Positions 36,909 through 46,812 of a DNA stretch of 64,000 nt are shown piece after piece. Made by a program: the position numbers and the translations under genes. How positions within the stretch are numbered: the first letter of the stretch is position 1; each line of letters starts with the position of its first letter. Source of the DNA: Hymenobacter citatus (GTDB lineage Bacteria; Bacteroidota; Bacteroidia; Cytophagales; Hymenobacteraceae); assembly GCF_014333615.1 (NCBI RefSeq), contig NZ_JACSCY010000001.1, positions 372,001 through 436,000 of the forward strand. The letters run 5' to 3'. The notes under the pieces are model-generated. The model worked only from the letters and a program-made list of their open reading frames with translations. It did no database searches and was not told the DNA's origin.

Positions 36909-37008
36909 AGAACGTCATTTCGACCAGCGGGAGAAATCTCGCGTGCTGACACCGGCTACTGATTACCGGAGCACGCGAGATTCTTCCCGCTGGTCGAAAT
37001 GACGTTCT
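36909..37008. repeat. TCATTTCGACCAGCGGG-family palindrome
   Basis: Arms of 39 bases (36909-36947 and 36970-37008) with two mismatches and a 22-base loop. The core ends in ATCTCGCGTGCT, a block shared with the GTCATGCTGAGC family. It sits between the GH125 gene end and the fumarylacetoacetase-like gene start, both leftward. Confidence 0.9.
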
Positions 37009-37039
37009 ATCTAAAAGACGGTCTAAATGCCGCAAACAG

Positions 37040-38458
37040 CTACGCCAGCAGCTGCGGCTTTTCCTTATAGGTCTTCCACAAAAACTCTCCGAAAATCGTG
37101 TTTGCCCAGGCAAACCATGAGCGGCTGAACTTCTCCGGATTGTCCTTATTGAAGGATTCGTGCATGAAGCCGGTGCCGGCGTGAGTGGATTTCAGCGTCT
37201 GAATGCACTGCTTGATTTCGGCGTCGCTGGTGCTGGTGAGGCCCTGCGTAACCAGGCCAATCGGCCAGATCATGTCCTGACCCACGTGCGGCCCGCCAAT
37301 ACCTGCGCCGGCCGTACCCTTAAAATAGAACGGGTTATCCTCGGAAAGCAACATCTTGCGGGTGTTCTGGTACACTGGGTCCGATACGGGCATGGCACCC
37401 AGGTAGGGTAGGGCAATCAGGCTGGGCACGTTGGCGTCGTCCATCAACACCTGGCTGCCGAAGCCGTCTACCTCGTAGGCGTAGATTTTGCCGTATTTCG
37501 GGTGGTTCACGATGGCGTGCTGCTTCAGGGCCGTTTCTACCTCGGTGGCTAGGGCCGTGAGGTCCTGGGCGGTTTTCTGGTCCTTGGCTAGCTTGGTCAT
37601 CATCTCGGCGGCTTGGCGCAGGCTCACCACCGCGAAGAAGTTGCTGGGCACCAGGAAGGAGTACAGCGTGGCGTCGTCGCTGGGGCGGAAGGCCGAGCAA
37701 ATCAGGCCCACCGGCTTGATGGGATAGCCAAAGCCCTTCATGGGCTGGGTATCGGTGGCGTTGGTGGTTTCGCGCTGGAAGGAGTAGGGGCCACGGTCGT
37801 CCTTGCGTTGCTGCTCCCGGAAGGTTTGCAGCACCGTTTTAATGGCTTGCTGCCACTGCTGGTCGAAGGGCTTGGTGTCGTTGGTGGTCTTCCAGTAGTG
37901 GTAGCCCAGGCGGATGGGGTAGCACAGCGAGTCGATTTCCCACTTGCGTTCGTGCACGCCGGGCTTCATGTTGGTCTTATCGGATTTCCACTCGCCTACC
38001 TTGTTGGGGTCGTCGTAGAAGGCATTGGCGTAGGGGTCCTTCAGGATGTAGCTGGTCTGACGGTTAATCACGCCGGCAATCAGCTGACGCAGCTCGGCAT
38101 CCTTGCCCACCAGCTGGAGGTAGGGCCACACCTGGGCCGAGGAGTCGCGCAGCCACATCGCGTCGATGTCGCCGGTGATGACGTAGGTATCGGGGCGGCC
38201 GTCGCGGGTGCCGTGGGTCACGGTGGTATCCAGGGTGCTAGGGAAGCAGTTGTTGAACAGCCAGCCCAACTCCTCGTCCTTCACCTTTTTCTGAAACTCC
38301 GAAATAGCCGCCTCCACGGCCTTACTGCGGAAACGACGCTTATCGGCCGTTGGCCGCACCACCGGAAACTTAGGCGCGGTGCCGGCAAAGGAATACTGGT
38401 TGAAGAAAACGCTGGTGGTAAGAAGGGAAAAGCCGTGAAGGAAATTTCTGCGGTTCAT
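37040..38458 (-). CDS. Glycoside hydrolase family 125 (exo-alpha-1,6-mannosidase)
   Basis: Exported enzyme of 472 residues. The N-terminus MNRRNFLHGFSLLTTSVFF is a signal with a Tat-like RR motif. The GH125 (Mug157-like) body shows GDIDAMWLRDSSAQVWPYL near residue 98, WEIDSLCYPIRLGYHYW, and PHVGQDMIWPIGLV in the C-terminal half. Family members remove alpha-1,6-linked mannose from the non-reducing end. It is the last gene of the leftward mannan cluster, with a palindrome between it and GH92. The acidic catalytic residues in the conserved WLRDSS and late EVDGFG regions appear intact, but I have not aligned them. Confidence 0.93.
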   Translation of the reverse strand: MNRRNFLHGFSLLTTSVFFNQYSFAGTAPKFPVVRPTADKRRFRSKAVEAAISEFQKKVKDEELGWLFNNCFPSTLDTTVTHGTRDGRPDTYVITGDIDAMWLRDSSAQVWPYLQLVGKDAELRQLIAGVINRQTSYILKDPYANAFYDDPNKVGEWKSDKTNMKPGVHERKWEIDSLCYPIRLGYHYWKTTNDTKPFDQQWQQAIKTVLQTFREQQRKDDRGPYSFQRETTNATDTQPMKGFGYPIKPVGLICSAFRPSDDATLYSFLVPSNFFAVVSLRQAAEMMTKLAKDQKTAQDLTALATEVETALKQHAIVNHPKYGKIYAYEVDGFGSQVLMDDANVPSLIALPYLGAMPVSDPVYQNTRKMLLSEDNPFYFKGTAGAGIGGPHVGQDMIWPIGLVTQGLTSTSDAEIKQCIQTLKSTHAGTGFMHESFNKDNPEKFSRSWFAWANTIFGEFLWKTYKEKPQLLA

Positions 38459-38527
38459 GGGAAATGGTGGGTAACAAGAGCGTGTCGCTTAAAACGCGCT
38501 TAATGGAGCTAATATTTTAATCTTAAA

Positions 38528-38626
38528 GACCGTCATGCTGAGCTTGTCGAAGCATCTCGCGTGCTGACGACAGATACTATCTTTCATCAGCACGCGAGAT
38601 GCTTCGACAAGCTCAGCATGACGGTC
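38528..38626. repeat. GTCATGCTGAGC-family palindrome, perfect arms
   Basis: Arms of 40 bases (38528-38567 and 38587-38626) are exact complements around a 19-base loop (CGACAGATACTATCTTTCA) that is close to that of the copy at 31932-32022. It separates the GH92 and GH125 genes. Confidence 0.92.
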
Positions 38627-38645
38627 CTCGCTTCAAATCAACGAA

Positions 38646-40934
38646 TTATTTATACTTCGACATAGAGAACGGCGCGGCGTCCTTGCTAGTACCTCGGGTT
38701 TTATTGGGGGTAGAAGTCATATCGAAGTCCAGGGTAGCGCCTTTCAGCAACTCCTCGTGGCTGAGCCAGGTTTTGTCGTAGGATTTGCCGTTGACGGTCA
38801 GCTGGTTCACGTAGCGGTTCTCGTCGGAGTTCTTGGGGGCGTTCAGCACGATGTCCTTACCCGAGGGCAGGTGCAGGGTAGCTTTGGGGAACAGCGGCGC
38901 GCCCAGCACGTACTGGTCGGTGCCGGGGCACACGGGGTAGAAGCCCAGCGCTGTAAACACATACCAGGCCGAGGTCTGGCCGTTGTCTTCGTCGCCGCAG
39001 TAGCCGTCGGCGGTGGGTAGGTAGAGGCGGTTCATTACCTCACGCAGCCAATACTGCGCCTTCCAGGGCTGGCCGGCGTAGTTATACAGGTAAATCATGT
39101 GCTGAATGGGCTGGTTGCCGTGGGCGTAGTTGCCCATGCCCGCAATCTGCATCTCTCTGATTTCGTGAATGGTACCGCCGTAGTACGAGTCGTCGAACAC
39201 GGGGGGTAGGGCAAACACGGTATCCAGCGTCTGCACAAACTTCTGCTTGCCGCCCATCAGGTCCATCAGGCCCGCCACATCATGGAATACCGACCACGTG
39301 TAGTGCAGACTGTTGCCCTCCGTGAAGGCGTCGCCCCACTTAAAAGGACTGAAGTTGGGTGCCCAGCTGCCGTCTTGGTTTTTGCCGCGCATCAGCCCTA
39401 CCTGCTTGTCGAACAGGTTGCGGTAGTTCTGGCTGCGCTTGGCGTAGAGGTTCACCTCTTTCTTGGGCTTGCCCAGGGCTTTTGCCAGCTGCGAAATCGT
39501 GAAGTCGTCGTAGGCGTATTCCAGCGTACGGGCCGCGTTTTCCTTGATTTTGACATCATAGGGCACGTAGCCCAGCTTGTTGTAGTACTGCACGCCCTTG
39601 CGGCCCACAGCGTCCAGCGGACCTTCGTTATTAGCGCCGTGCACCAGGGCCTCATACAGCACCTCCATGTCCTGGCCCCGAATGCCTTTCAGGTAGGCGT
39701 CGGCCACCACGGAGGCCGAGTTGTTGCCCACCATCACGCTGCGCAAACCGGGGCTGGCCCACTCCGGCAGCCAGCCGCCTTCTTTGTAGTCGTTGGCCAG
39801 GCCCTGCTGCATCTCCGCGTTTTGGTCGGGGTAGAGCAGATTCAGGAAGGGAAACAAGGCCCGGAACGTGTCCCAGAAGCCCGTATCCGTATACATGTAG
39901 CCCGGCAGCACCTCCCCGTTGAAGGGGCTGTAGTGCATCACCTTGCCGTTGGCGTCCAGCTCGTAGAGCTTGCGCGGGAACAGCAACGCACGGTACAAGC
40001 AAGAGTAGAAGGTGCGCTTCTGGTCGGCAGTGCCGCCCTCAATGTCGATGCGGCCCAGGGTCTTGTTCCAGGCCTCGCGGCCCTTCTGGCGCACGGCCTC
40101 CAGGTCCTGGTCGCCGATTTCCTTCAGGTTCAGCTCGGCCTGCTCGGGGCTGATAAACGACGAAGCCACCCGCGCATTCACCTGCTCACCCTTGCGGGTT
40201 TTAAAGCCCACGGCGGCGCCGGCGTGGTTCACGGTAGCTTCCAGCAAGCCCACAGCCAGCTCCTTGTCCTTGAACACGGCCGTGCTGGTGAAATCGTGGT
40301 CGAACTCAATGACGAAGTAGTTCTTGAAGTTCTTGGGCACGCCGCCGCTGTTGCGAGTGGTGTAGCCCACAATCTTGCGCTGCTGGGGTAGGATCTTCAC
40401 CATTGAGCCCTTGTCCAGGGCATCAATTACCACGTAGGCGCTGTCGGTTTTGGGGAAGGTGAAGCGGAAGCTAGCCGCCCGCTCGGTGGGCGCAATTTCG
40501 GTCGTCACATCGTGGTCGGCCAGGTACACCTTGTAGTAGTTGGGCTCGGCTACCTCGGCCTTGTGCGAATACCAACTGGCGCGCGCATCCTCATCAAATA
40601 CCCGCTTGCCGGTGATGGGCATGATGGCAAACTGCCCGTAGTCGTTCATCCACGGCGAGGGCTGGTGCGTCTGCTTGAAGCCCCGGATCTTATCGGCCGA
40701 GTACTGGTAGGCCCAGCCGTTGCCCATTTTGCCGGTCTGCGGCATCCAGAAGTTCATGCCCCAGGGCAGGGCAATAGCCGGGTAGGTGTTGCCATTCGAC
40801 AGGCTCGGTTTGGAGTCGGTGCCGATAATGGGATTCACCCATTGAGCGTAGTCTTTCGTTGCCACCGGCCCCTGCGCCAGGGCAGGAGCCGCCGTCAGCA
40901 GCAAGGCAGAAAGAACAGGAAAGAGTTTAGGCAT
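38646..40934 (-). CDS. Glycoside hydrolase family 92 (alpha-1,2-mannosidase)
   Basis: Secreted or periplasmic calcium-dependent exo-alpha-mannosidase of about 762 residues. After a signal peptide (MPKLFPVLSALLLTAAPALA) comes the N-terminal beta-sandwich with VNPIIGTDSKPSLSNGNTYP and LPWGMNFWMPQTG, then the (alpha/alpha)6 domain with LPGYMYTDTGFWDTFRALFP, EGNSLHYTWSVFHD, and CGDEDNGQTSAWYVFTALGF, all family hallmarks. GH92 enzymes trim alpha-1,2, 1,3 or 1,4 mannose links from N-glycans and fungal mannan. The ATG at 40934 is used because the signal peptide begins there. Together with GH125 it indicates stepwise removal of mannose. Confidence 0.95.
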   Translation of the reverse strand: MPKLFPVLSALLLTAAPALAQGPVATKDYAQWVNPIIGTDSKPSLSNGNTYPAIALPWGMNFWMPQTGKMGNGWAYQYSADKIRGFKQTHQPSPWMNDYGQFAIMPITGKRVFDEDARASWYSHKAEVAEPNYYKVYLADHDVTTEIAPTERAASFRFTFPKTDSAYVVIDALDKGSMVKILPQQRKIVGYTTRNSGGVPKNFKNYFVIEFDHDFTSTAVFKDKELAVGLLEATVNHAGAAVGFKTRKGEQVNARVASSFISPEQAELNLKEIGDQDLEAVRQKGREAWNKTLGRIDIEGGTADQKRTFYSCLYRALLFPRKLYELDANGKVMHYSPFNGEVLPGYMYTDTGFWDTFRALFPFLNLLYPDQNAEMQQGLANDYKEGGWLPEWASPGLRSVMVGNNSASVVADAYLKGIRGQDMEVLYEALVHGANNEGPLDAVGRKGVQYYNKLGYVPYDVKIKENAARTLEYAYDDFTISQLAKALGKPKKEVNLYAKRSQNYRNLFDKQVGLMRGKNQDGSWAPNFSPFKWGDAFTEGNSLHYTWSVFHDVAGLMDLMGGKQKFVQTLDTVFALPPVFDDSYYGGTIHEIREMQIAGMGNYAHGNQPIQHMIYLYNYAGQPWKAQYWLREVMNRLYLPTADGYCGDEDNGQTSAWYVFTALGFYPVCPGTDQYVLGAPLFPKATLHLPSGKDIVLNAPKNSDENRYVNQLTVNGKSYDKTWLSHEELLKGATLDFDMTSTPNKTRGTSKDAAPFSMSKYK

Positions 40935-40973
40935 TCGGTTAGGGAAAGAGTAGGATAACAAAAGGGTATGTAA

Positions 40974-41074
40974 AGAACATCATTTCGACCAGCGGGCGTA
41001 ATCTCGCGTGCTGCTACTAGATACTAGCTTGCGTTAGCACGCGAGATTACGCCCGCTGGTCGAAATGATGTTCT
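40974..41074. repeat. TCATTTCGACCAGCGGG-family palindrome, perfect arms
   Basis: Arms of 39 bases (40974-41012 and 41036-41074) are exact complements. Compared with the copy at 36909-37008 it has ATCATTT in place of GTCATTT and GGCGTAATC in place of GGAGAAATC, and each change is mirrored in the second arm. Confidence 0.92.
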
Positions 41075-41094
41075 GTTTTTTTCATGCAAACAGA

Positions 41095-41817
41095 TTACTT
41101 ATAGGCTAGCTTCACGGCCGTAGGGTTGGCGGTATAGGCGGCCCACAATTCATCTAGCGTTTTGCCGGTTTTTTGCTTCCACAGTTCCGGTGAGTAAGCG
41201 TGCGCGCGCAGGGCGGCGTCCATCTCGTTCACAATTTTGGGGTAGCCGTTTTGCTCCAGCCACGCCAGAAAGCGGGCCGTAATGCGGTAGCTGTTGGTGT
41301 AGCTCTGGCCTTCTTTGTAGTCGGGCAGTTTCCAGTTGCCTGCCTCGTTGTTGATGCCAAGCGCGTAGCGCGTATAGTCGGCAATGCCTTCCGTGAGCCA
41401 GCCCAGCGAGCCGCCGGGGTAGCCCTGCACAATATGCATTACCTCGTGCGTTACCACGTCAATATCCTCGGGGTGGTCGCGCAGCCAACTAGGGCTGTAG
41501 CGCACAATGCCATTGTGGGTGGCCGCCACGCCCTTGTACTCGGGATCAACAATGAAGGTGACCTTCTTCAACGTTTTCGGATTGAACCGCTTGGCTTCCT
41601 TGGGGTAGACGGTGTAGAACGCATCTATCATGCGTTGCTTGGTGACGGGATTCAGGGCCGGATCTTTAGAAATGAAGATCAACGTATACCCTTTCTTCGT
41701 GAGCGAGTCCCGTGTAACGGTCGCCTGCTGGGGTAGGAGAGCACGGGCGGCTGGAGTGGTTGGGGCAGAAGAAATAGCCGATACGGAGAGTATAATACCC
41801 AGCGAAAGTTCTAGCAT
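41095..41817 (-). CDS. Basic secretory protein (BSP) family peptidase-like protein
   Basis: Exported protein of about 240 residues in the plant and bacterial basic secretory protein family, a putative zinc metallopeptidase group. A signal-like N-terminus (LELSLGIILSVSAISSAP) is followed by a mature domain with VTHEVMHIVQGYPGG (HExxH) and WLTEGIADYTRY, the classic BSP block. The length fits. It lies within the mannan cluster between GH92 and susD, in which role it could cut the protein part of mannosylated glycoproteins. The upstream ATG at 41838 is possible but has no better signal. Confidence 0.85.
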   Translation of the reverse strand: MLELSLGIILSVSAISSAPTTPAARALLPQQATVTRDSLTKKGYTLIFISKDPALNPVTKQRMIDAFYTVYPKEAKRFNPKTLKKVTFIVDPEYKGVAATHNGIVRYSPSWLRDHPEDIDVVTHEVMHIVQGYPGGSLGWLTEGIADYTRYALGINNEAGNWKLPDYKEGQSYTNSYRITARFLAWLEQNGYPKIVNEMDAALRAHAYSPELWKQKTGKTLDELWAAYTANPTAVKLAYK

Positions 41818-41938
41818 GCAGTTGGTTGAATGAAACAATCAGCGTAACAAAGTAGAGGTATGCGTCAAATGGTTGCGTTGAGGGTGAATAAAAAAGCAAA
41901 ACGGATGACGCCGCATTGCGCCGCAGGCATACAAAAAA

Positions 41939-42024
41939 GAACGTCAGGCCGGGTGGGGTAGCGAGGTGACAGAAATTCCCAGAACCACCACCCACCATTG
42001 CCGCGCACCCGGCCATGACGTTCT
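41939..42024. repeat. Imperfect inverted repeat AGAACGTCAGGCCGGGTG
   Basis: Arms 41939-41956 and 42006-42024 pair with one extra base. The loop is about 49 bases. It lies right after the susD stop and may serve as the end of the susCD transcript before the BSP gene. Confidence 0.65.
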
Positions 42025-42029
42025 ACTGC

Positions 42030-43535
42030 TTACCACCCAGGGTTCTGGGTGAGGTTTTTATTGTTGTTGATTTCAGCCGAAGGAATGCCCCACAGCAGGT
42101 ATTTTTCTTGGTAAGCCGGGCCTACTTCACCTTTAAAGCCTATCACGTTCACGAAGCGGTTGTTGGCTACGTCGTAAGTTTGGCGGGTGCGCTGAATGTC
42201 GAAATACGCCTTATTCTCGTAGGCCAACTCGTGGTAACGCTCCTTCCATACGGCTTCGCGGAACTGGGCCTGGCTTAGGCCGCTCAACGCGGGGAGTTTG
42301 GCCCGTGCCCGGATCTTGTTGATTTGCTCGTATGCTTTAGGCGTAGCACCACTAGCCTCGTTGATGGCCTCGGCATAAATCAGCATCACCTCGGGCATGC
42401 GTAGTAACGTCCAGTTTTCGTCGCCTACCCCGTTGCCCAGGGCGCTTTCTACCTGGAAGTATTTATACAAGGCCTGCGTACCAAAATTGACGGTTTGGCT
42501 AGGGTCCTTAATAGAAGGATACTTCGAGAAGTAGAATTGCTGCTCCTGTGCGCGCAAATCACCTCGCTCGTGGGTGTTGTAGAAGCCCGGCGTCGGGATA
42601 AGGGCCCCAAACTCATCGTTGTATTTCGAGATGCCTACGAAGTAAGGAATCACCTGTGCACTGATGGCATTGGTGGCAATGCCGAAGGCATATTGGGCCT
42701 GCAAAATAAATTCGCCCTGGTTTTTGTCAGCGTTGTTGTGCAGCGAGATATAATTCGCGAACAACGGATACTGATTCGCGTCAATCAGCTCAGCCGCTTT
42801 GTCGGCAGCCTTTTGGTAGTTGGCCTTTATCTGCAAGGGGTAGCCGGCTGTGGTCAGGTAAACACTTGATAGCAGCGCTTTCACAGCTCCTTGCGAGATG
42901 CGCCCCGTGCGGTCTACCGCAGGCAGACCTGCCTGCTCGGCTGCCTGCAAGTCGGCAATGATCAGGTTGTATACTTCAGCCTGCGGCGTGCGGCTGGGAT
43001 ACAGATCAGGGCTTGCACCATCAACAGGCGCAGTGATGAGTGGTACGTCGCCGTAGAGACGAACGAGGTGATAGTAGAGAAACGCCCGGATGAAATACGC
43101 TTGGCCCAGCAGCGCTTTCTTCTGCGTCTCGTCCATTGAAACGCTCGGAATGCGGTTAATAGCTAGGTTGGCTGCCCCAATGCCGTTGTAGGCAAGGTTC
43201 CACATGTTAGAGAAGTAGGGGTTGGCCGGGTCGATGCTCTGGTTGATGAGCTGGCTGTTATTGAAGCTCTGCCCAAGGGTAGTGGCGTGCAAAGCCATCA
43301 ATTCCACGCCTATCCACATCGACTCGCCGTAGCCTACATCCGTGTTCATGATGCGCAGGCGGTTGTAGAGCCCATCAATGGCCGACTGTGCTTGCGTGGC
43401 GTTGGTGAAATAATTGGCCTGGGTGAGCGTCGAGCGGTTGTCTTCTTCCAAAAAGTCATTGCAGCCAGTGGTGGCTAGCAGCAAGCCTGCGCAGAGCGCG
43501 GCGGCTTGGGAACGAAAGCGAATTGACGAAAGCAT
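42030..43535 (-). CDS. SusD/RagB-family nutrient-binding outer membrane lipoprotein
   Basis: Surface lipoprotein of 501 residues that caps the SusC barrel and binds the glycan. The lipoprotein signal ends at LATTGC (Cys25), followed by NDFLEEDNRSTLTQANYF. The helical TPR-like core and the SusD motif regions are present (AYFIRAFLYYHLVRLYGDVP; MPEVMLIYAEAINEA; WKERYHELAYENKAYFDIQR). The gene follows susC by 17 bases. The substrate is probably an alpha-mannoside, inferred from GH92 and GH125 in the same run. Confidence 0.96.
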   Translation of the reverse strand: MLSSIRFRSQAAALCAGLLLATTGCNDFLEEDNRSTLTQANYFTNATQAQSAIDGLYNRLRIMNTDVGYGESMWIGVELMALHATTLGQSFNNSQLINQSIDPANPYFSNMWNLAYNGIGAANLAINRIPSVSMDETQKKALLGQAYFIRAFLYYHLVRLYGDVPLITAPVDGASPDLYPSRTPQAEVYNLIIADLQAAEQAGLPAVDRTGRISQGAVKALLSSVYLTTAGYPLQIKANYQKAADKAAELIDANQYPLFANYISLHNNADKNQGEFILQAQYAFGIATNAISAQVIPYFVGISKYNDEFGALIPTPGFYNTHERGDLRAQEQQFYFSKYPSIKDPSQTVNFGTQALYKYFQVESALGNGVGDENWTLLRMPEVMLIYAEAINEASGATPKAYEQINKIRARAKLPALSGLSQAQFREAVWKERYHELAYENKAYFDIQRTRQTYDVANNRFVNVIGFKGEVGPAYQEKYLLWGIPSAEINNNKNLTQNPGW

Positions 43536-43552
43536 AAAAGCTAAGTAGTAGG

Positions 43553-46500
43553 TTACAGAGTTACGTTGAGGCCCGCCGTGAACGTGCGTGCTTTCGGATA
43601 GTCGAAGAATTGAATGCCTTGTGCAAAGGCATTGGTGTACGTCGACGTTTCAGGATCGTAACCCTTGTATTTGGTAATCAGGAAGAAATTCTGAGCCGAT
43701 ACGTATACCCGCAGGCGAGAAAGCTTGATACGCTCTACCAAAGCACCTGGGAATGTGTACCCCAGCACCGCGTTGCGCCCCCGAATGAAGGAGCCATCTT
43801 CTACCTTATAGGAGTCGATGCGCGAATCATAGTACACGTAGGAAGGACGTACCTGGGCAATCATCGTATTCTGGTTGTCAGGCGTCCAGGCTTCTGTATA
43901 GGCGCGGCTGTAGCTGTTGGCCTGATCGGTGCGGTCAAGGGCCGAGTGGTGGGTGAGGTTCATCACGTCGTTGCCGTAGGTGAACTGCACGTCAAACAGC
44001 AAGTCAATTCCTTTGTAGGAGAAGTTGTTGATGAAGGAACCGAAGCCCGTTGGGATGCTCTTACCAATAATTACCCGGTCACGGTCGTTGATCTGACCGT
44101 CGTTGTTTTGATCCACAAACTTGAGGTCACCAGGAAGCTTATTGTACCGCCGGGCTTCGTCAGCCTCGTCGGTTCCCCAGGTACCCGCGCGTACCAAACC
44201 AAAGAGCGAGCCCACTGGCTGCCCAATGCGCAGCACGTTGGTTTCGTTCAGGAAGTTAGGACCAGGGTAGATGTCGTCGCCCGCTGGCCCGAGTGCCAGC
44301 ACGCGGTTTTTGAGGAAGGAAATATTAAAGCCGGTTGACCAGTTAAAGTCTTTGCCGCTCACGTTTACCGTGTTCAGCGACAATTCTAATCCTTGGTTGC
44401 GGACGCTACCTACGTTGCGGAAAATGCTGGCATAGCCACTGGTACGTGGCACTGGTGCAGCCAGCAGCAGATCGGTAGTCGTACGCGAATACACGTCAGC
44501 CTCGAAGGTTACGCGGTTCTGCCACAAGCCCAGGTTCAGCCCCAGGTCATACTGGCTGGCACGCTCCCAGCCTAGCTCAGGGTTGCCGAGTGTGCTGATG
44601 GTGGTGCCACCTACCCGTACACCATTGAAGATATAGCTGTTAGTACCCAAACGGGCCTGCGATTGGTAGTTATTGAAGCTACTGTTACCAGTCTGCCCGT
44701 AACCAAAGCGAAGCTTTAAGTCAGAAATTGTGGAATTATCGGCCAGGAAAGGCTCTTGCGAAATACGCCAAGCAGCTGCTGCTGAAGGGAAGTAGCCCCA
44801 TTGATTATCAGCACCAAAGCGGGAGGCTCCGTCGGCGCGGAAGGTAGCCGTTAGCAGGTAGCGGTCCTTGAAGCTATAATTGGCACGCCCGAAGAACGAC
44901 AGGAACTGGTTGGCGTCGAAGTTGGATGTCGGTACTTGGGGAGTTGCCCCCGCACTCAAGTTATAGTAGCTATATGTGTTGTCGGAAAGGCCGCGCGTCT
45001 CGGTGTAGTCCTGCAATGACCGGAATCGTTGAGCATCCGCCCCCACAACTACATTCACTGAGTGATCCTGCGCGAATACTTTATTGTAGGTCAAGTAGTT
45101 CTGCCACTGGATGCTCTTGCCGTCGTAAGCCGTAAATCCTGCCAGGTTCTGAGTGCCTGCCCGTAACTGAATCAGATTAGTCGAAGCAGTAGGATTAAGC
45201 TGCGAGCTAATGTTGGCACCGAGTACCGAACGGAAGCTTAGGTTGGGAGAGAAAGTCAGGTTGGCGTAAACGTTGCCTGCAAATACCTGATTACGTGTCA
45301 GGTTGATGTCTTCGCGAGTAATAGCAACAGGATTATCGCCTCCTTCCATATCGGGATAGTCCTGTCGCTTGCCGTATGCGCCAGTCGGGTATTGGATTGG
45401 AATGATTGGAATCATCTCAATCATCATCCGCGGGATGTTATTACCACCCACGAAGTTGTTACCGATTTTATCCTCAATGTTGCTGTAGTTCAGCGTTGCG
45501 CCCACTTTCAACCAGCTTTTTACCTCATTGTCCACTGTTAGGCGACCTGAGTAACGCTTCTGGTAGGTTTCGCGAATGATGCCCTCAGCGTTGGTGTAAT
45601 TGAGAAAGAGGCCATAAGTAGTCTGGTCGCCGCCGCCCGAGAAGGATAGGTTGTGGCTCTGTGCTACCCCGTTCTGGGTGGTTTCTTTCTGCCAATCCAC
45701 ATCATAGAGAGGGTTCAGGTTTTCGTCGAACAGACGCCTGGGGTCATTAGGATTGGCTAATGCGCGGCGTTTGATACGAGGGTCCCGGTTGGCATATTTG
45801 CCATCTGCCCAGCCAGTCGGGTCATATTTTTGTACGTTCTGATATCCCAAGTCCTCCATTGCTAGAAACTCGCGAGCATTCAGCACGTCTAGCTTGCGGG
45901 CCATCTGGCTAACACTCACATAGTTGTCGTAGGAGACTTGGCTGCCTTTACGACCGCGCTTCGTAGTGATAAGGATAACCCCAGCGCTGCCGCGTGCTCC
46001 ATAGATAGCGGTAGCCGAGGCATCTTTTAATACCTCAATGCTTTCAATATCATTGGGGTTGAGCGTAGTGATACCTTGTTCCCAAAACACGCCGTCTACC
46101 ACGTACAGCGGGGTGTTGCCAGCCGAAATAGACGAGTAGCCCCGCACCCGGATGGTGGGCGAGCCACCTGGCTGCCCCGAGTTCAAGGAGACGTCTACGC
46201 CTGCTACCTTACCCTGCAGGCCTTGTGCGACGTTCACTACAGGACGCTCTACCAACTCGCTGGCTTTCACGCTACCTACAGCACCTGTGATATCAGAGCG
46301 CTTTTGCGTACCGTACCCCACTACCACCACCTCATCCAGTGCCTTGTTATCCGTCACTAGCTTAATTGTGAGCGAAGTACGACCACTAATGGCAACTTCC
46401 TGGGCCACATACCCAATAGAGGAAACAACCAAGGTTTCGTTGCCAGTAGGTACTGTTAACGAGAAGCGGCCTTCGGCATCGGAGGAGGCGCCCACGCCCG

Positions 46501-46705
46501 TTGTCCCTTTTAGCACTACCGTAGCGCCGGGAAGAGGATTGCCTTTATCATCGGTGACGATACCTTGTACGGTTACATCAACGCGGCGAAACGTGGCGGC
46601 TACCCGGCTGTTGGCCGTAGCCTGTGTGAGCGGTACGGCCGCGGCAATGCCAAGTGCCAGCAGCGGCACCCTGCACAACTGTTTAACAGATAAAGAAGGG
46701 GTCAT
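43553..46705 (-). CDS. SusC/RagA-family TonB-linked outer membrane receptor
   Basis: Complete SusC-type importer of about 1050 residues. The signal peptide starts at MTPSLSVKQLCRVPLLALG, and the carboxypeptidase-regulatory-like domain follows (VQGIVTDDKGNPLPGATVVL). The TonB plug starts after DEVVVVGYGTQKRSDITGAV and includes TPLYVVDGVFWEQGITTLNP and SAGVILITTKRGRKG. The barrel ends with FTAGLNVTL. The frame opens 21 codons earlier, but the signal peptide favours ATG at 46705. With susD it forms the uptake unit of the mannan cluster. Candidate LacI-type operators lie upstream. Confidence 0.96.
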   Translation of the reverse strand: MTPSLSVKQLCRVPLLALGIAAAVPLTQATANSRVAATFRRVDVTVQGIVTDDKGNPLPGATVVLKGTTGVGASSDAEGRFSLTVPTGNETLVVSSIGYVAQEVAISGRTSLTIKLVTDNKALDEVVVVGYGTQKRSDITGAVGSVKASELVERPVVNVAQGLQGKVAGVDVSLNSGQPGGSPTIRVRGYSSISAGNTPLYVVDGVFWEQGITTLNPNDIESIEVLKDASATAIYGARGSAGVILITTKRGRKGSQVSYDNYVSVSQMARKLDVLNAREFLAMEDLGYQNVQKYDPTGWADGKYANRDPRIKRRALANPNDPRRLFDENLNPLYDVDWQKETTQNGVAQSHNLSFSGGGDQTTYGLFLNYTNAEGIIRETYQKRYSGRLTVDNEVKSWLKVGATLNYSNIEDKIGNNFVGGNNIPRMMIEMIPIIPIQYPTGAYGKRQDYPDMEGGDNPVAITREDINLTRNQVFAGNVYANLTFSPNLSFRSVLGANISSQLNPTASTNLIQLRAGTQNLAGFTAYDGKSIQWQNYLTYNKVFAQDHSVNVVVGADAQRFRSLQDYTETRGLSDNTYSYYNLSAGATPQVPTSNFDANQFLSFFGRANYSFKDRYLLTATFRADGASRFGADNQWGYFPSAAAAWRISQEPFLADNSTISDLKLRFGYGQTGNSSFNNYQSQARLGTNSYIFNGVRVGGTTISTLGNPELGWERASQYDLGLNLGLWQNRVTFEADVYSRTTTDLLLAAPVPRTSGYASIFRNVGSVRNQGLELSLNTVNVSGKDFNWSTGFNISFLKNRVLALGPAGDDIYPGPNFLNETNVLRIGQPVGSLFGLVRAGTWGTDEADEARRYNKLPGDLKFVDQNNDGQINDRDRVIIGKSIPTGFGSFINNFSYKGIDLLFDVQFTYGNDVMNLTHHSALDRTDQANSYSRAYTEAWTPDNQNTMIAQVRPSYVYYDSRIDSYKVEDGSFIRGRNAVLGYTFPGALVERIKLSRLRVYVSAQNFFLITKYKGYDPETSTYTNAFAQGIQFFDYPKARTFTAGLNVTL

Positions 46706-46812
46706 AGGGTAGGAATTGGTGGAAAATGGAAAATGAAAAAGCGTGAAAGGAGCTGCAAACCCAAGCAATTAAATAGGTATAGCCTGCTGTAGAAATCGAT
46801 TGCAATTAGAAA

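Noticed and set aside
39282..40391. Open frame of 369 codons antisense to the GH92 gene
   Set aside because: The opposite strand carries all GH92 hallmarks in one uninterrupted frame; the antisense product is low in recognisable features.
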